A stretch of DNA of 64,000 nt. Origin: Allomuricauda sp. GTDB taxonomy: Bacteria; Bacteroidota; Bacteroidia; Flavobacteriales; Flavobacteriaceae. The stretch lies in assembly GCF_028280385.1 (NCBI RefSeq), contig NZ_JANQLX010000003.1:186001-250000 (forward strand). Reading direction: 5' to 3'. The position numbers and the translations under genes are program-made. The first letter of the stretch is position 1, and every line of letters starts with the position of its first letter. Below, in pieces: positions 35,001 to 42,134 of the stretch. Under the pieces are notes generated by a model. The model was not told where the DNA came from and did not search any database. It saw only the letters and a program-made list of their open reading frames with translations.

Positions 35001-35436
35001 CCAGCTCTTTTCTGGTCACCACTTTTTCAAACAATGCATCGGGATAAGTTACTATCACCGCGGGTTTTTTCCTGGAATTGATTCGGTTCAGGACCTCTGC
35101 CCTCAATAGCACATTGGCATTGTCCGTTTCCTCAATTTGGTAGGGTCTACGATAACTTCCAGGGTAAAAAAGGACTTCCTTTTCACCAATCAATTGCTCT
35201 AGGTCATTTAGGTAGTATGCGGCCTCTTCCTTATCGTTGAACAACAGTAAAAAAGGCAATTCTGAATGTTTGAAAGAGGAGGATATCGCGAAAGAAAGAG
35301 CAGAACCGGCAAGTCCTGATATGCCTAGAATTTGAGGGTTATTTTGACCGGAACCTATGGATTGGGCAATAGTCTCCCGCAGTTTCCCTATTTGGGGAGA
35401 CTGTTCAAACAAGTGGAAAATGGACGATTTGGTCAA
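32050..35436 (-). CDS. mfd: Transcription-repair coupling factor Mfd
   Basis: 1128-aa Mfd, which removes RNA polymerase stalled at DNA lesions and recruits UvrA. The N-terminal UvrB-like region spans roughly 1-350. The CarD-like RNA-polymerase-interacting domain starts near 450 (LEIGDYVTHIDHGIGKFGGL). The translocase modules carry Walker A GDVGFGKTEVA near 590 and the DEEQ box VDEEQKFG near 690, with later helicase motifs MRGRVGRSNKKAFC and GAGDLLGGEQSGF. The C-terminal TRCF domain is present. The start is TTG at 35436 (MTKSSIFHLF): no in-frame ATG lies nearby and a strong promoter sits only 17 bases upstream. It is the nucleotide-excision-repair component of a repair-rich region. Confidence 0.96.
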   Translation of the reverse strand: MTKSSIFHLFEQSPQIGKLRETIAQSIGSGQNNPQILGISGLAGSALSFAISSSFKHSELPFLLLFNDKEEAAYYLNDLEQLIGEKEVLFYPGSYRRPYQIEETDNANVLLRAEVLNRINSRKKPAVIVTYPDALFEKVVTRKELDKNTLKIKIGDTLTLDFLNEVLFEYQFQRVDFVTEPGEFSVRGGIVDVFSFSHDEPYRIEFFGDEVDSIRTFDVETQLSTDQIKRITIIPNVENKFMQETRESFLKYISSKTVVFAKNLDLVFGRIDSFFEKAKTSFEQLSEDIKHARPEELFVTSTLLKSQLETFTMLVMERTKSILPTMEVAFATKPQPAFNKKFDLLIENLNENHQAGITNYIFCSTEQQAKRFHDIFQDIETEVHYKTLVFPLYQGFVDQDLKLACYTDHQIFERYHKFHLKNGYAKKQAITLKELNKLEIGDYVTHIDHGIGKFGGLQKIDVEGKKQEAIKLVYGDRDILYVSIHSLHKISKFNGKDGAVPKIYKLGSAAWKKLKQKTKSRVKKIAFDLIKVYAKRRLEKGFQYAPDSYLQHELEASFLYEDTPDQEKSTQDVKRDMESERPMDRLICGDVGFGKTEVAIRAAFKAVDNGKQVAILVPTTILAFQHNNTFKKRLDELPVSVDYLNRFRTAKEKRDILERLAQGKIDIIIGTHQLVNKNVQFKDLGLLIVDEEQKFGVSVKDKLKSIKENVDVLTLTATPIPRTLQFSLMAARDLSVINTPPPNRYPIESRVIRFNEEIIRDAVSYEIQRGGQVFFIHNRIENIKEVAGMIQRLVPDAKIGIGHGQMEGKKLEQLMMAFMNGEFDVLVSTTIVESGLDVTNANTIFIHNANNFGLSDLHQMRGRVGRSNKKAFCYFITPPYEVMTPDARKRIEALEQFTELGSGFNIAMKDLEIRGAGDLLGGEQSGFINEIGFETYQKILSEAIEELKENEFKELYEEVEGDRPKVFVKDTQLDTDFELLFPDDYINNITERLNLYTQLNEVKDEEGLKTFEKELVDRFGELPEQAVDLLNSVRIKWIANGIGLEKVVLKKGKFLGYFIADQQSDFYQSPNFTQVLNYVQSNPRACQLKEKQTRNGLRLLLVFENIPTVEKGLQVLEPFKPKIEQLAH

Positions 35437-35452
35437 TCCAAGAAATTTGCTG

Positions 35453-35484
35453 CAAATATAACGGGATATGGTGTGATGAGCAAA
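35453..35484 (-). promoter_or_regulatory. mfd promoter
   Basis: Minus strand: TTTG (35484-35481), 20 bases, TATATTTG (35460-35453). An exact flavobacterial match. The transcript start would be near 35448, about 12 bases before the TTG start codon, which supports that start. Confidence 0.72.
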
Positions 35485-35499
35485 GAGAGGAATGCTTGT

Positions 35500-36135
35500 T
35501 TAGAGTTCAACGATTTCATCCTCGACAATGGCATAAACCTCATCCCCTTTTTTGGGCTTCAGGGTATGACTTCCAGTAAATTCCCCGAAGGCAGGAAATA
35601 TAAGTTGGTCTTTGGTTTTGAAGAAACAGGGCAGCCGTAGGCTCTGTCTCCCAGCACCCCGAAGTTTTACGGCTGGATGGATATGTCCGCAAAAATTGAA
35701 ATAGCCCTCACGTTTTTCCGGATGATGGGTCAAAAGAAAACCATCCATGATCAATTCTTGAAAAATGGGAATACCAAAATTTTCGAATTTGTGCGGGGAG
35801 ATAATATCGTGGTTCCCGGAAACCAGCACGATTTCTGAAGGGGTTTTGGCCACCCAGTTTTCAAATAGTTCCCATTCCCTGTTCAGGGTGGAATGGAACA
35901 AATCCCCTAAAAAGCAAATTTGAAAAGGTTCAAAATCAGAAATAATTTGATCTAGCAGGACATAATTCTTATGAATGGCCTTTCTAGGAACAGCAGCCCC
36001 GAACTTTCTAAAATGGGCCACCTTGCCCAGGTGAACATCGCTGATAAGCAAAATGGATTTTTCCGCCCAGAAGATTCCTCCAAGAGGATGTAGCAAAAAA
36101 GCCTGTTTGTTAATATGGACTGTAATGGTGTTCAC
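35500..36135 (-). CDS. pdeM: Ligase-associated DNA damage response endonuclease PdeM
   Basis: 211-aa calcineurin-type phosphoesterase of the PdeM family, which is normally encoded with an ATP-dependent DNA ligase, an exonuclease and a large helicase as the ligase-associated DNA damage response set. The metal-site motifs are all visible: SDVHLGK, GDLFHS, SGNHD, LTHHPEK and GHIHP. It is expected to cut DNA in a metal-dependent way. The start is GTG at 36135 (MNTITVHI). It lies 24 bases after the hxlR-type regulator on the same strand, so it may share that transcript. The partner helicase is encoded 1.4 kb further on, beyond a divergent redox module; ligase and exonuclease are not in the window. 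Confidence 0.9.
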   Translation of the reverse strand: MNTITVHINKQAFLLHPLGGIFWAEKSILLISDVHLGKVAHFRKFGAAVPRKAIHKNYVLLDQIISDFEPFQICFLGDLFHSTLNREWELFENWVAKTPSEIVLVSGNHDIISPHKFENFGIPIFQELIMDGFLLTHHPEKREGYFNFCGHIHPAVKLRGAGRQSLRLPCFFKTKDQLIFPAFGEFTGSHTLKPKKGDEVYAIVEDEIVEL

Positions 36136-36159
36136 GCCAAGCTAAGATACGTGCTTATC

Positions 36160-36495
36160 TCAGTCCGCATGGTTTTCCACCACAAAATCGCCCCATTCGG
36201 CTATGGACCGAAGGAGTGGGGTGAGGGTTTTACCAAAGGGCGTTAAGGAATAGACCACTTTTAATGGCGGTTTGGTGGTATATACTTTTCGCTTGATAAC
36301 CCCATCCTCTTCCAAACTTTTCAATTGAAGACTTAAAGTTCTTTCCGTCACTCCGTTGATTTTCTTCAAAAGCTCATTGTAACGCAGGGGCCCCTCCATT
36401 AAATGAAATAGAATTACGGATTTCCATTTCCCTCCAATAATACCCATGGTGACACTTGTGCAGCAGGGGTAGTTTTTACCTTTTACCGTATACAT
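36160..36495 (-). CDS. HxlR-family transcriptional regulator
   Basis: 111-aa winged-helix regulator of the HxlR family. Typical stretches are GGKWKSVILFHLMEGPLRYN, NGVTERTLSLQLKSLEEDG and VYSLTPFGKTLTPLL. Cys11 and Cys12 (YPCCTSV) sit at the position used for thiol sensing of electrophiles or quinones in YodB/HypR-type members, where such regulators repress nitroreductase or quinone-reductase genes. Here a nitroreductase and an ABM-family monooxygenase are encoded divergently, with a fitting dyad in the gap at 36569-36587. The same transcript may continue into pdeM. Redox control is inferred from family and layout. Confidence 0.92.
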   Translation of the reverse strand: MYTVKGKNYPCCTSVTMGIIGGKWKSVILFHLMEGPLRYNELLKKINGVTERTLSLQLKSLEEDGVIKRKVYTTKPPLKVVYSLTPFGKTLTPLLRSIAEWGDFVVENHAD

Positions 36496-36536
36496 GCCCT
36501 ATACTATTAATTTAATACTATCCTTTTTGACCGTTA

Positions 36537-36567
36537 TTGCATGGAACATTTACTATAATTAGTTTTG
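36537..36567 (+). promoter_or_regulatory. Promoter of the nitroreductase gene
   Basis: TTG (36537-36539), 20 bases, TAGTTTTG (36560-36567): an exact flavobacterial promoter. Transcription would start near 36572, inside the dyad at 36569-36587, so a bound repressor would block initiation. Confidence 0.72.
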
Positions 36568-36568
36568 T

Positions 36569-36587
36569 TACTATAAAAAATATAGTA
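36569..36587. promoter_or_regulatory. Probable HxlR operator
   Basis: A perfect inverted repeat, TACTATA-AAAAA-TATAGTA, overlaps the expected nitroreductase transcript start. A second, weaker dyad (ACTA-TAAT-TAGT, 36552-36563) covers the -7 box, and two ATACTAT direct repeats lie near the hxlR start. TACT/AGTA dyads are typical for HxlR-type repressors, so this is the likely binding region for the adjacent regulator. Confidence 0.62.
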
Positions 36588-36594
36588 TAAAAAT

Positions 36595-37197
36595 ATGAGT
36601 TTTATTAATGCAATGCAAGAACGCTATACCACTAAGAAGTACAACACAACGCGTAAAATAGATCTTGCAAAAATTGAGGAACTGAAGGAAATTGTAAGAT
36701 TAAGCCCTTCTTCAATAAATAGCCAACCTTGGAGGTTTACCTTTGTAAAGGATGAGGTTACCAAAGCCAAATTGGCAAAAGCTTCCTTTTTTAATGAGCA
36801 AAAAGTATTGGATTGTGACACTTTGGTTGTGTTTAGCAGAGTTGATTCCATTTCTTTGTTTGAAAAGCAGATTGAGGCAACCTTACCGGAACCAGCGGTG
36901 GGATACTATAAGGAATTTTTAAAACCACAACCCGAAGCACAGATCAAGGCTTGGTTTGATAGCCAAACGTATTTGGCATTGGGAGTGTTTCTCTCCGCTT
37001 GCGCGGCAATGGGGATAGATGCCACACCTATGGAGGGTATTGAACCGGAAAAGTATAATGCCATTCTGGACACGGATAATCATCATGCGCTGGTAGGGGT
37101 GGCCATTGGATATAGGGATGAGGACGATTTTAATCAACCATCCAAGAATCCAAAATCGCGAAGAGCATTAACGGAGGTAGTAACAACGATAAATTAA
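36595..37197 (+). CDS. NAD(P)H nitroreductase (NfsB-like)
   Basis: 200-aa FMN-dependent nitroreductase-family protein. The N-terminal RYTTKKYN, the phosphate- and flavin-binding RLSPSSINSQPWRF near residue 39, and the late ACAAMGIDATPMEGIEPEKY and VGVAIGYRDEDDF segments are characteristic of NfsB-type oxidoreductases. These reduce nitro compounds or quinones using NAD(P)H. The ABM-type monooxygenase gene follows 8 bases downstream in the same transcript, and an HxlR regulator is divergent, so the pair looks like an inducible quinone or electrophile detoxification unit. The natural substrate is not known. Confidence 0.93.
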   Translation: MSFINAMQERYTTKKYNTTRKIDLAKIEELKEIVRLSPSSINSQPWRFTFVKDEVTKAKLAKASFFNEQKVLDCDTLVVFSRVDSISLFEKQIEATLPEPAVGYYKEFLKPQPEAQIKAWFDSQTYLALGVFLSACAAMGIDATPMEGIEPEKYNAILDTDNHHALVGVAIGYRDEDDFNQPSKNPKSRRALTEVVTTIN

Positions 37198-37205
37198 GGT
37201 ACAAC

Positions 37206-37502
37206 ATGGCGCATCAGCAATTGACCATCGTAGCCCAAATTTGGGCCAAACCGGAAAAGCGGGAATTGGTAAAAACGGAATTGATAAAACTTATCGCTCC
37301 CACTAAAAAAGAGGAAGGGTGCATTAATTACGATCTGCACCAAGACAACGAGAATGAAAACCTGTTCTTATTCTATGAGAACTGGACTTCAAGGGAACTC
37401 TGGCAAAAACATATGGAGAACACCCATATTACGGAATACATGAAAGCCACCGAGGGAGCTGTTGAAGATTTTACCTTGTATGAAATGACCCTGATTGAAT
37501 AG
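37206..37502 (+). CDS. ABM-family quinol monooxygenase
   Basis: 98-aa ferredoxin-like protein of the antibiotic biosynthesis monooxygenase (ABM) family, similar to YgiN-type quinol monooxygenases. Matching segments are LTIVAQIWAKPEKRELVKTE, EGCINYDLHQDNENENLFLF and YENWTSRELWQKHMENTHI. Small proteins of this type are dimers that oxidise quinols or bind reactive ligands without a cofactor. It sits 8 bases after the nitroreductase gene and should be co-expressed with it. A quinone-redox cycle between the two enzymes is a reasonable inference. It ends 5 bases from the convergent helicase gene. Confidence 0.9.
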   Translation: MAHQQLTIVAQIWAKPEKRELVKTELIKLIAPTKKEEGCINYDLHQDNENENLFLFYENWTSRELWQKHMENTHITEYMKATEGAVEDFTLYEMTLIE

Positions 37503-37507
37503 TGTCA

Positions 37508-39970
37508 TTATCGAGTTAAAATTCTGGTCATCCGCTTAATGCGGTCGGCCAGTTTTTCATTGGACAGTTTTTCCCGTAGACGATCGGTAATGATTGGGAA
37601 GGAAAATGGGGTGGGGTTCCCGCATTTGTTCCAAATGATTTCTTGTTGACCTATTCGTTCCAATGCCAAACGAAGTCGTCCTTCCTCCAATTGATGTTCA
37701 AAGGTCTCGGTAAACGCTTGTTGGAAGAGCAGGTTGTCATCTTCAAAATCCTTGAAAACATCGAACAGGAGTTGGGAGCTACTTTGCAAATGTTTCATTT
37801 TGACCCCTTTTTCGGGATAACCGGTAAAAACCATACCGCTGATCACAGCAATATCCCTGAATTTTCTTCGAGCCATTTCATTGGAATTCAGACTTTTTTG
37901 CAGGTCTGAAAGCATATACTCCGGAGAGAATAAATTATTGTCCAAAATTTCCTGGATGTCAATCGCCTTGTCGGAAAGTAGCTCAAAGCCATAGTCGTTA
38001 AAAGCCAGGGAGCAGGTAATGGGACTCAGTAGACTTATGCGATAGGCGAGTAAACTGCTCATGCCCTCATGAATGGCCCTTCCTTCGAACGGATAAAAGA
38101 TATGGTGATGGCCATCATTGGTCTTAAAGGTTTCAATTAAAAATTGATGGGGTTGTGGCACAATGCTCTCTTCCTTTTGTTTGGCAAACATGGGTGCCAA
38201 AGATTGAATCTCCACCGCCTGATCTTTAAGAGGCAATTCCGCAGAATACAATTCTTGTCGCAACAATTCCGACATTTTAGCTGAAAAACTCAACCGGCCG
38301 CCCATCCAGGATGGTATTTTGTTACTGCGCTTGGAGGAGTTACGCACTTGGGCCGTCATCCCTTTGATTCGGATAAACTCCAAATTTCGGCCGGCAAAGG
38401 TAAAGACATCGCCTTGACTCATCTTGGAAATAAATGATTCCTCCACAGTACCGATATATCCACCTTTTTGATAGCGTACGGACAAGCTGGCATCTCCCAC
38501 TATGGTCCCAATTTGAAAACGGTGTCTGCGCGCAATGGCCAAATTATTTACCTTGAATCTTCCGTCCGCTTCAACTTCAACCTTTTTGTATTCATCATAG
38601 GTTTTGAGACTTTGACTGCCCATGACCAAAAAATTCAGTAACCATTGCCAAGTTTCTTTAGTAAGGGTTTGGTAACAGAACGTCTGCTGCACTTCCGCAA
38701 AAATTTCATCTGGATAGAATCCATCGGAAACCGCCAAGGTGGTCAAATATTGGATAAGCACGTCATAGCTGTTCAAATAGGGAATCCGATCTTCCACTGC
38801 GGCGTTTAAAACCGCTTTTTGCATGGCCGAGGCTTCAATGAGTTCTATGGCATGGGTGGGCAAAAAATAAATAACGCTTTCCTTGCCAGGTCTATGACCG
38901 CTTCGCCCCGCGCGTTGTAAAAACCGAGCCACCCCCTTAGGGCCACCAATTTGGATTACGGTTTCCACAGGAGCAAAATCAACACCCAAATCCAAGCTGG
39001 AGGTGCACACTACCGCCTTCAAACTTTCATTTCGGATGGCCTGCTCTACCCACAATCGGGTTTCTTTGTTAATACTACCGTGGTGCATGGCAATTTCCCC
39101 GGCATATTCCGGATGTTTTTCCAAGATCTTTTGAAACCAGATTTCACATTGTCCCCTTGTATTGGTGAAAAGCAAAGTAGTTTTACTATTGTTGATAATG
39201 GGAACGACCTCCTCCAATAGGTGAAGACCCAGATGGCCTCTCCATGGAAAGGTTTCCATCTTGGGCGGGATGATACTTTTTACAGTGATTTTCTTGTTCA
39301 AGTTGGCTTTTATGAGCACGGAATGTTTCAAAGCCCCGGAGGTTGGTCCCAGCAATACTTCCCTGGCCTGTTCCAGATTTCCAATGGTGGCGGAAATACC
39401 CCAAATACGGATTTGGGGACAAACGGTCTTTAATCGGGACAGGCCCAACTCCATTTGAACCCCTCTTTTGGAACCCAGAAGTTCATGCCATTCATCTACT
39501 ACAATGGCAGAGCAGTTTTTGAAAACATTGCCATATCCTTTTGAAGACAAAAGCAACTGAAGGCTTTCTGGAGTGGTGATCAAAAGGTCGGGCATGCTCT
39601 TTTTTTGTCGTGCCCGTTCAGCTGTGGAGGTATCCCCGGTTCTGATTCCAACGGTCATTTGGGTGCCCAGATCTTGGGTAATCCGCTCCGCGGACTGTTT
39701 GATTTCCTGGGAAAGTGCCCTCAAAGGGGTAATCCATATAGCTTTGAGCCCTTTTTTGTGCTTGGTTCTATACTCAGAATTTTTTTGGATGTAATCCAAC
39801 ACAATGGGAAACCAGAGCGCATAGGTTTTGCCACTTCCGGTAGGAGCGTTCAAAAGGCCATGTTTGCCATCCAAAAAAGCGTGCCATGATTTTTTTTGAA
39901 ACGCAAAAGGCGCCCAACCTTGCTGTTGGAACCAACTCTCGGCAATATGGAAAAGTTCGGTTTTTTTCAG
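37508..39970 (-). CDS. Ligase-associated DNA damage response DEXH-box helicase
   Basis: 820-aa Lhr-like superfamily 2 helicase of the ligase-associated DNA damage response set. Walker A is PTGSGKT near residue 43, the Walker B box is VDEWHELLG, and SATIGN and QRAGRSGHRPG are later helicase motifs. The usual ATG/GTG/TTG starts are missing: the first TTG (39874) falls right before Walker A and would remove the N-terminal part. In-frame coding continues upstream with good family-like sequence (ESWFQQQGWAPFAFQ) to an in-frame stop at 39982-39980. Translation therefore probably begins at CTG (39970) or ATT (39976). A frameshift in the A-run at 39961-39967 is the alternative. No promoter was recognised upstream. 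Confidence 0.88.
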   Translation of the reverse strand: MKKTELFHIAESWFQQQGWAPFAFQKKSWHAFLDGKHGLLNAPTGSGKTYALWFPIVLDYIQKNSEYRTKHKKGLKAIWITPLRALSQEIKQSAERITQDLGTQMTVGIRTGDTSTAERARQKKSMPDLLITTPESLQLLLSSKGYGNVFKNCSAIVVDEWHELLGSKRGVQMELGLSRLKTVCPQIRIWGISATIGNLEQAREVLLGPTSGALKHSVLIKANLNKKITVKSIIPPKMETFPWRGHLGLHLLEEVVPIINNSKTTLLFTNTRGQCEIWFQKILEKHPEYAGEIAMHHGSINKETRLWVEQAIRNESLKAVVCTSSLDLGVDFAPVETVIQIGGPKGVARFLQRAGRSGHRPGKESVIYFLPTHAIELIEASAMQKAVLNAAVEDRIPYLNSYDVLIQYLTTLAVSDGFYPDEIFAEVQQTFCYQTLTKETWQWLLNFLVMGSQSLKTYDEYKKVEVEADGRFKVNNLAIARRHRFQIGTIVGDASLSVRYQKGGYIGTVEESFISKMSQGDVFTFAGRNLEFIRIKGMTAQVRNSSKRSNKIPSWMGGRLSFSAKMSELLRQELYSAELPLKDQAVEIQSLAPMFAKQKEESIVPQPHQFLIETFKTNDGHHHIFYPFEGRAIHEGMSSLLAYRISLLSPITCSLAFNDYGFELLSDKAIDIQEILDNNLFSPEYMLSDLQKSLNSNEMARRKFRDIAVISGMVFTGYPEKGVKMKHLQSSSQLLFDVFKDFEDDNLLFQQAFTETFEHQLEEGRLRLALERIGQQEIIWNKCGNPTPFSFPIITDRLREKLSNEKLADRIKRMTRILTR

Positions 39971-40052
39971 TGGAATTGTCTATGGATTTAACAAGCGGAA
40001 AGAAAATTACAATTTCTTTCGGGGATAATTTTACCGTGCTTGGTTTAAGATT

Positions 40053-40060
40053 TATATTTG
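40053..40060 (+). promoter_or_regulatory. -7 box upstream of the TerB-like gene
   Basis: TATATTTG matches TAnnTTTG and lies 18 bases before the ATG at 40079. The upstream TTG partner is not clear. Confidence 0.45.
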
Positions 40061-40078
40061 CCGAACAAATTTTAGCAT

Positions 40079-40501
40079 ATGCCCATTTTAGATCTTTACG
40101 AACACGGAGAACAACGAAGAAATTTGGCCCATTTTGCCACTCTTGCCAGTTTGGCGGCAGTGGACGGGGAGATCAATGATCAGGAAAAAGCAGTTTTGGA
40201 CAAGTTTGCCTTTCGTTTGAATATCACTGATGCCGAGTACAAGGAAGTGATGAAAAAGGAGAACAAATATCCAATAGAGACTCCACATAGTTCGGAAAGA
40301 AGGTTGATGCGTTTGTTCGATTTTTTTGGAATGGCCCTTGCCGACCAAAAAATTGACGATGCCCAAAAAGCGCTCATTGTAAAATATGCCATTGGGTTGG
40401 GCTACTCCCCAGAAAAAGCCAACCATCTTGTGGATAAGTCCGTGGCCATTTTTACGGGAAAGATTGCCTTTGAGGACTATATGTTCCTTATGGAAAAATA
40501 A
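40079..40501 (+). CDS. TerB-family protein
   Basis: 140-aa all-helical protein with a TerB/DjlA-N-type domain. The signature is the early acidic helix FATLASLAAVDGEINDQEKA, then LMRLFDFFGMALADQKIDDA and YAIGLGYSPEKANHLVDKS. TerB-type domains are linked to tellurite resistance and membrane stress and bind metal or other proteins, but their biochemistry is poorly known. No other ter genes are nearby, so a tellurite role should not be assumed. It is divergent from the helicase and ends one base from the convergent fbp gene. Confidence 0.82.
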   Translation: MPILDLYEHGEQRRNLAHFATLASLAAVDGEINDQEKAVLDKFAFRLNITDAEYKEVMKKENKYPIETPHSSERRLMRLFDFFGMALADQKIDDAQKALIVKYAIGLGYSPEKANHLVDKSVAIFTGKIAFEDYMFLMEK

Positions 40502-40502
40502 A

Positions 40503-41507
40503 TTAGGAGTTGGCCATAAACTCTTCGGCCTTTTCCACCATTTTTTTACTGCCACAGAAAAACGGAACCCTTTCGTGCAATTCGGTAGGTTGGATTTCCA
40601 TAATACGTTGGAAACCATCACTGGCCTTACCATTGGCCTGTTCGGCCAAAAAAGCCATGGGGTTGCACTCGTACAATAATCGAAGCTTCCCTTTTTGCGC
40701 CACACTGCTCTTCGGATACATATATATGCCCCCTTTAATCATGTTCCGGTGGAAATCGGAAACCAGAGAACCAATATATCGTGATGTGTAGGGTCGATCA
40801 CCCTCTTCCTTCTGACAATATTTAATGTAATCTTTCACACCCTGCGGAAAATGGATGTAGTTCCCTTCGTTCACCGAATAGATTTTTCCTGTTTCCGGGA
40901 ATTGCATATTGGGATGGGATAAATAAAAGGTACCAATTGCCGGGTTAAGGGTAAATCCATTAACCCCATGACCGGTGGTGTACACCAGCATTGTAGAGGT
41001 GCCATAAATGATGTAGCCAGCTGCCACTTGTTTTTTGCCCGGTTGCAGAAAATCTTCCAAAGTCACTGGGGTACCCACTGGGGTAATACGGCGGTAGATG
41101 GAAAATATGGTTCCCACGGAAACATTGACATCAATATTGGAAGATCCATCCAGGGGATCAATAAGCACCACGTACTTGTTTTGGTGATTTTCATCCTGAC
41201 TGTTGATGCTGATGAAATCATCTTCCTCCTCCGAAGCAATTCCACAAACAATCTCCCTGTTTTTTAGGGTCTGAATAAATTTTTCATTGGCCAATACATC
41301 CAACTTTTGTTGATTTTCTCCCTGGATGTTGGTATCTCCGGCGGTTCCCAAAATATCCACCAAGCCTGCTTTGTTCACCTCGTGGTTTACCACCTTTGCG
41401 GCCAACCGTATGGCATTGATCAGTTTAGAGAGCTCCCCCGTGGAATACCTAAATTCTGTTTGGTTTTCAATGATAAATTCCCCTAGGGTTTTGTTCTTGT
41501 TTGTCAT
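40503..41507 (-). CDS. fbp: Fructose-1,6-bisphosphatase, class I
   Basis: 334-aa class I fructose-1,6-bisphosphatase, the gluconeogenic enzyme converting fructose 1,6-bisphosphate to fructose 6-phosphate. The metal-binding signature [13 protein letters not shown], the acidic SEEEDD, and the C-terminal [23 protein letters not shown] typical of the family are present. A longer frame from 41537 exists; I chose the ATG at 41507 ([12 protein letters not shown]), giving the common length. It acts in the cytoplasm. It is not in an obvious operon; the acetyltransferase gene is divergent and the TerB-like gene convergent. Confidence 0.96.
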   Translation of the reverse strand: MTNKNKTLGEFIIENQTEFRYSTGELSKLINAIRLAAKVVNHEVNKAGLVDILGTAGDTNIQGENQQKLDVLANEKFIQTLKNREIVCGIASEEEDDFISINSQDENHQNKYVVLIDPLDGSSNIDVNVSVGTIFSIYRRITPVGTPVTLEDFLQPGKKQVAAGYIIYGTSTMLVYTTGHGVNGFTLNPAIGTFYLSHPNMQFPETGKIYSVNEGNYIHFPQGVKDYIKYCQKEEGDRPYTSRYIGSLVSDFHRNMIKGGIYMYPKSSVAQKGKLRLLYECNPMAFLAEQANGKASDGFQRIMEIQPTELHERVPFFCGSKKMVEKAEEFMANS

Positions 41508-41595
41508 GGATGGTAGCGCTGTTTTATTTGAGCGCAAATATCGTGTATTTTGTTATACTAAATCGTTTTCGTTATGATAAAGATTTAGATATTTA

Positions 41596-41603
41596 TAACT
41601 TTG
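41596..41603 (+). promoter_or_regulatory. -7 box of the acetyltransferase-aspartate kinase transcript
   Basis: TAACTTTG matches TAnnTTTG, 18 bases before the ATG at 41622. It overlaps the alternative TTG start at 41601, which argues against that longer start. No clear TTG upstream. Confidence 0.5.
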
Positions 41604-41621
41604 AGTTTTATTTATAACAAT

Positions 41622-42122
41622 ATGGAATTTCTTATCCGGGATGCGCAGCCAGCCGATATGAAACATGTTTTGAACCTGATTCAGGAGCTGGCCTCTTTTG
41701 AAAAAGAACCCAATGCCGTGGAGGTGACCGTGACAGATCTAAAAAAGGATGGTTTTGGCGATAACAAGCTATTTCACTGTTTTGTGGCTGAAAAGGAAAA
41801 CCGCGTTGTGGGCATCGCCCTGATCTACCCAAGGTATTCTACTTGGAAAGGTGCCATGGTGCATTTGGAGGATCTGATCGTTGCCGAAGAAATGCGGGGA
41901 AGCGGTCTAGGTACCGCCCTGTTGGACGAAGTGGTGAAATACGGCCACAAACTTGGCGTTAAAAGAATTAGCTGGGAAGTTTTGGATTGGAACGAGCCCG
42001 CTATTGCCTTCTATGAAAAGAAAGGTGCCAGGGTTATGCGCGATTGGGATGTGGTGCAATTGGATGAGACCGGAATAAGGAAATATATCGATAATTTGGA
42101 AGCTTCTTCCATAAACGGATAG
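41622..42122 (+). CDS. GNAT N-acetyltransferase, SSAT-like
   Basis: 166-aa GNAT enzyme close to the spermidine/spermine or thialysine N-acetyltransferase subgroup. Marks of the subgroup are IRDAQPADMKHVLNLIQELA, FHCFVAEKENRVVGIALIYP, LEDLIVAEEMRGSGLGTALL (acetyl-CoA loop R/Q-x-x-G-x-G/A as RGSGLG) and DWNEPAIAFYEKKGA. It probably acetylates a polyamine or a lysine-like amine. A TTG at 41601 would extend the frame by seven residues, but the promoter box overlaps it, so I took the ATG at 41622. Aspartate kinase follows 12 bases on and is likely co-transcribed. Confidence 0.9.
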   Translation: MEFLIRDAQPADMKHVLNLIQELASFEKEPNAVEVTVTDLKKDGFGDNKLFHCFVAEKENRVVGIALIYPRYSTWKGAMVHLEDLIVAEEMRGSGLGTALLDEVVKYGHKLGVKRISWEVLDWNEPAIAFYEKKGARVMRDWDVVQLDETGIRKYIDNLEASSING

Positions 42123-42134
42123 TACATACAATAC

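Noticed and set aside
36136..37507. Mobile island between pdeM and the helicase
   Set aside because: No repeats, integrase or composition shift were seen at the edges, so insertion by a mobile element cannot be claimed.
40079..40501. Tellurite resistance determinant
   Set aside because: Only a TerB-type domain is present with no other ter genes, so a resistance role is not supported.
40088..40705. A 205-codon minus-strand frame
   Set aside because: It is antisense to the TerB-like gene and overlaps fbp in another frame. Its composition does not look like a protein.
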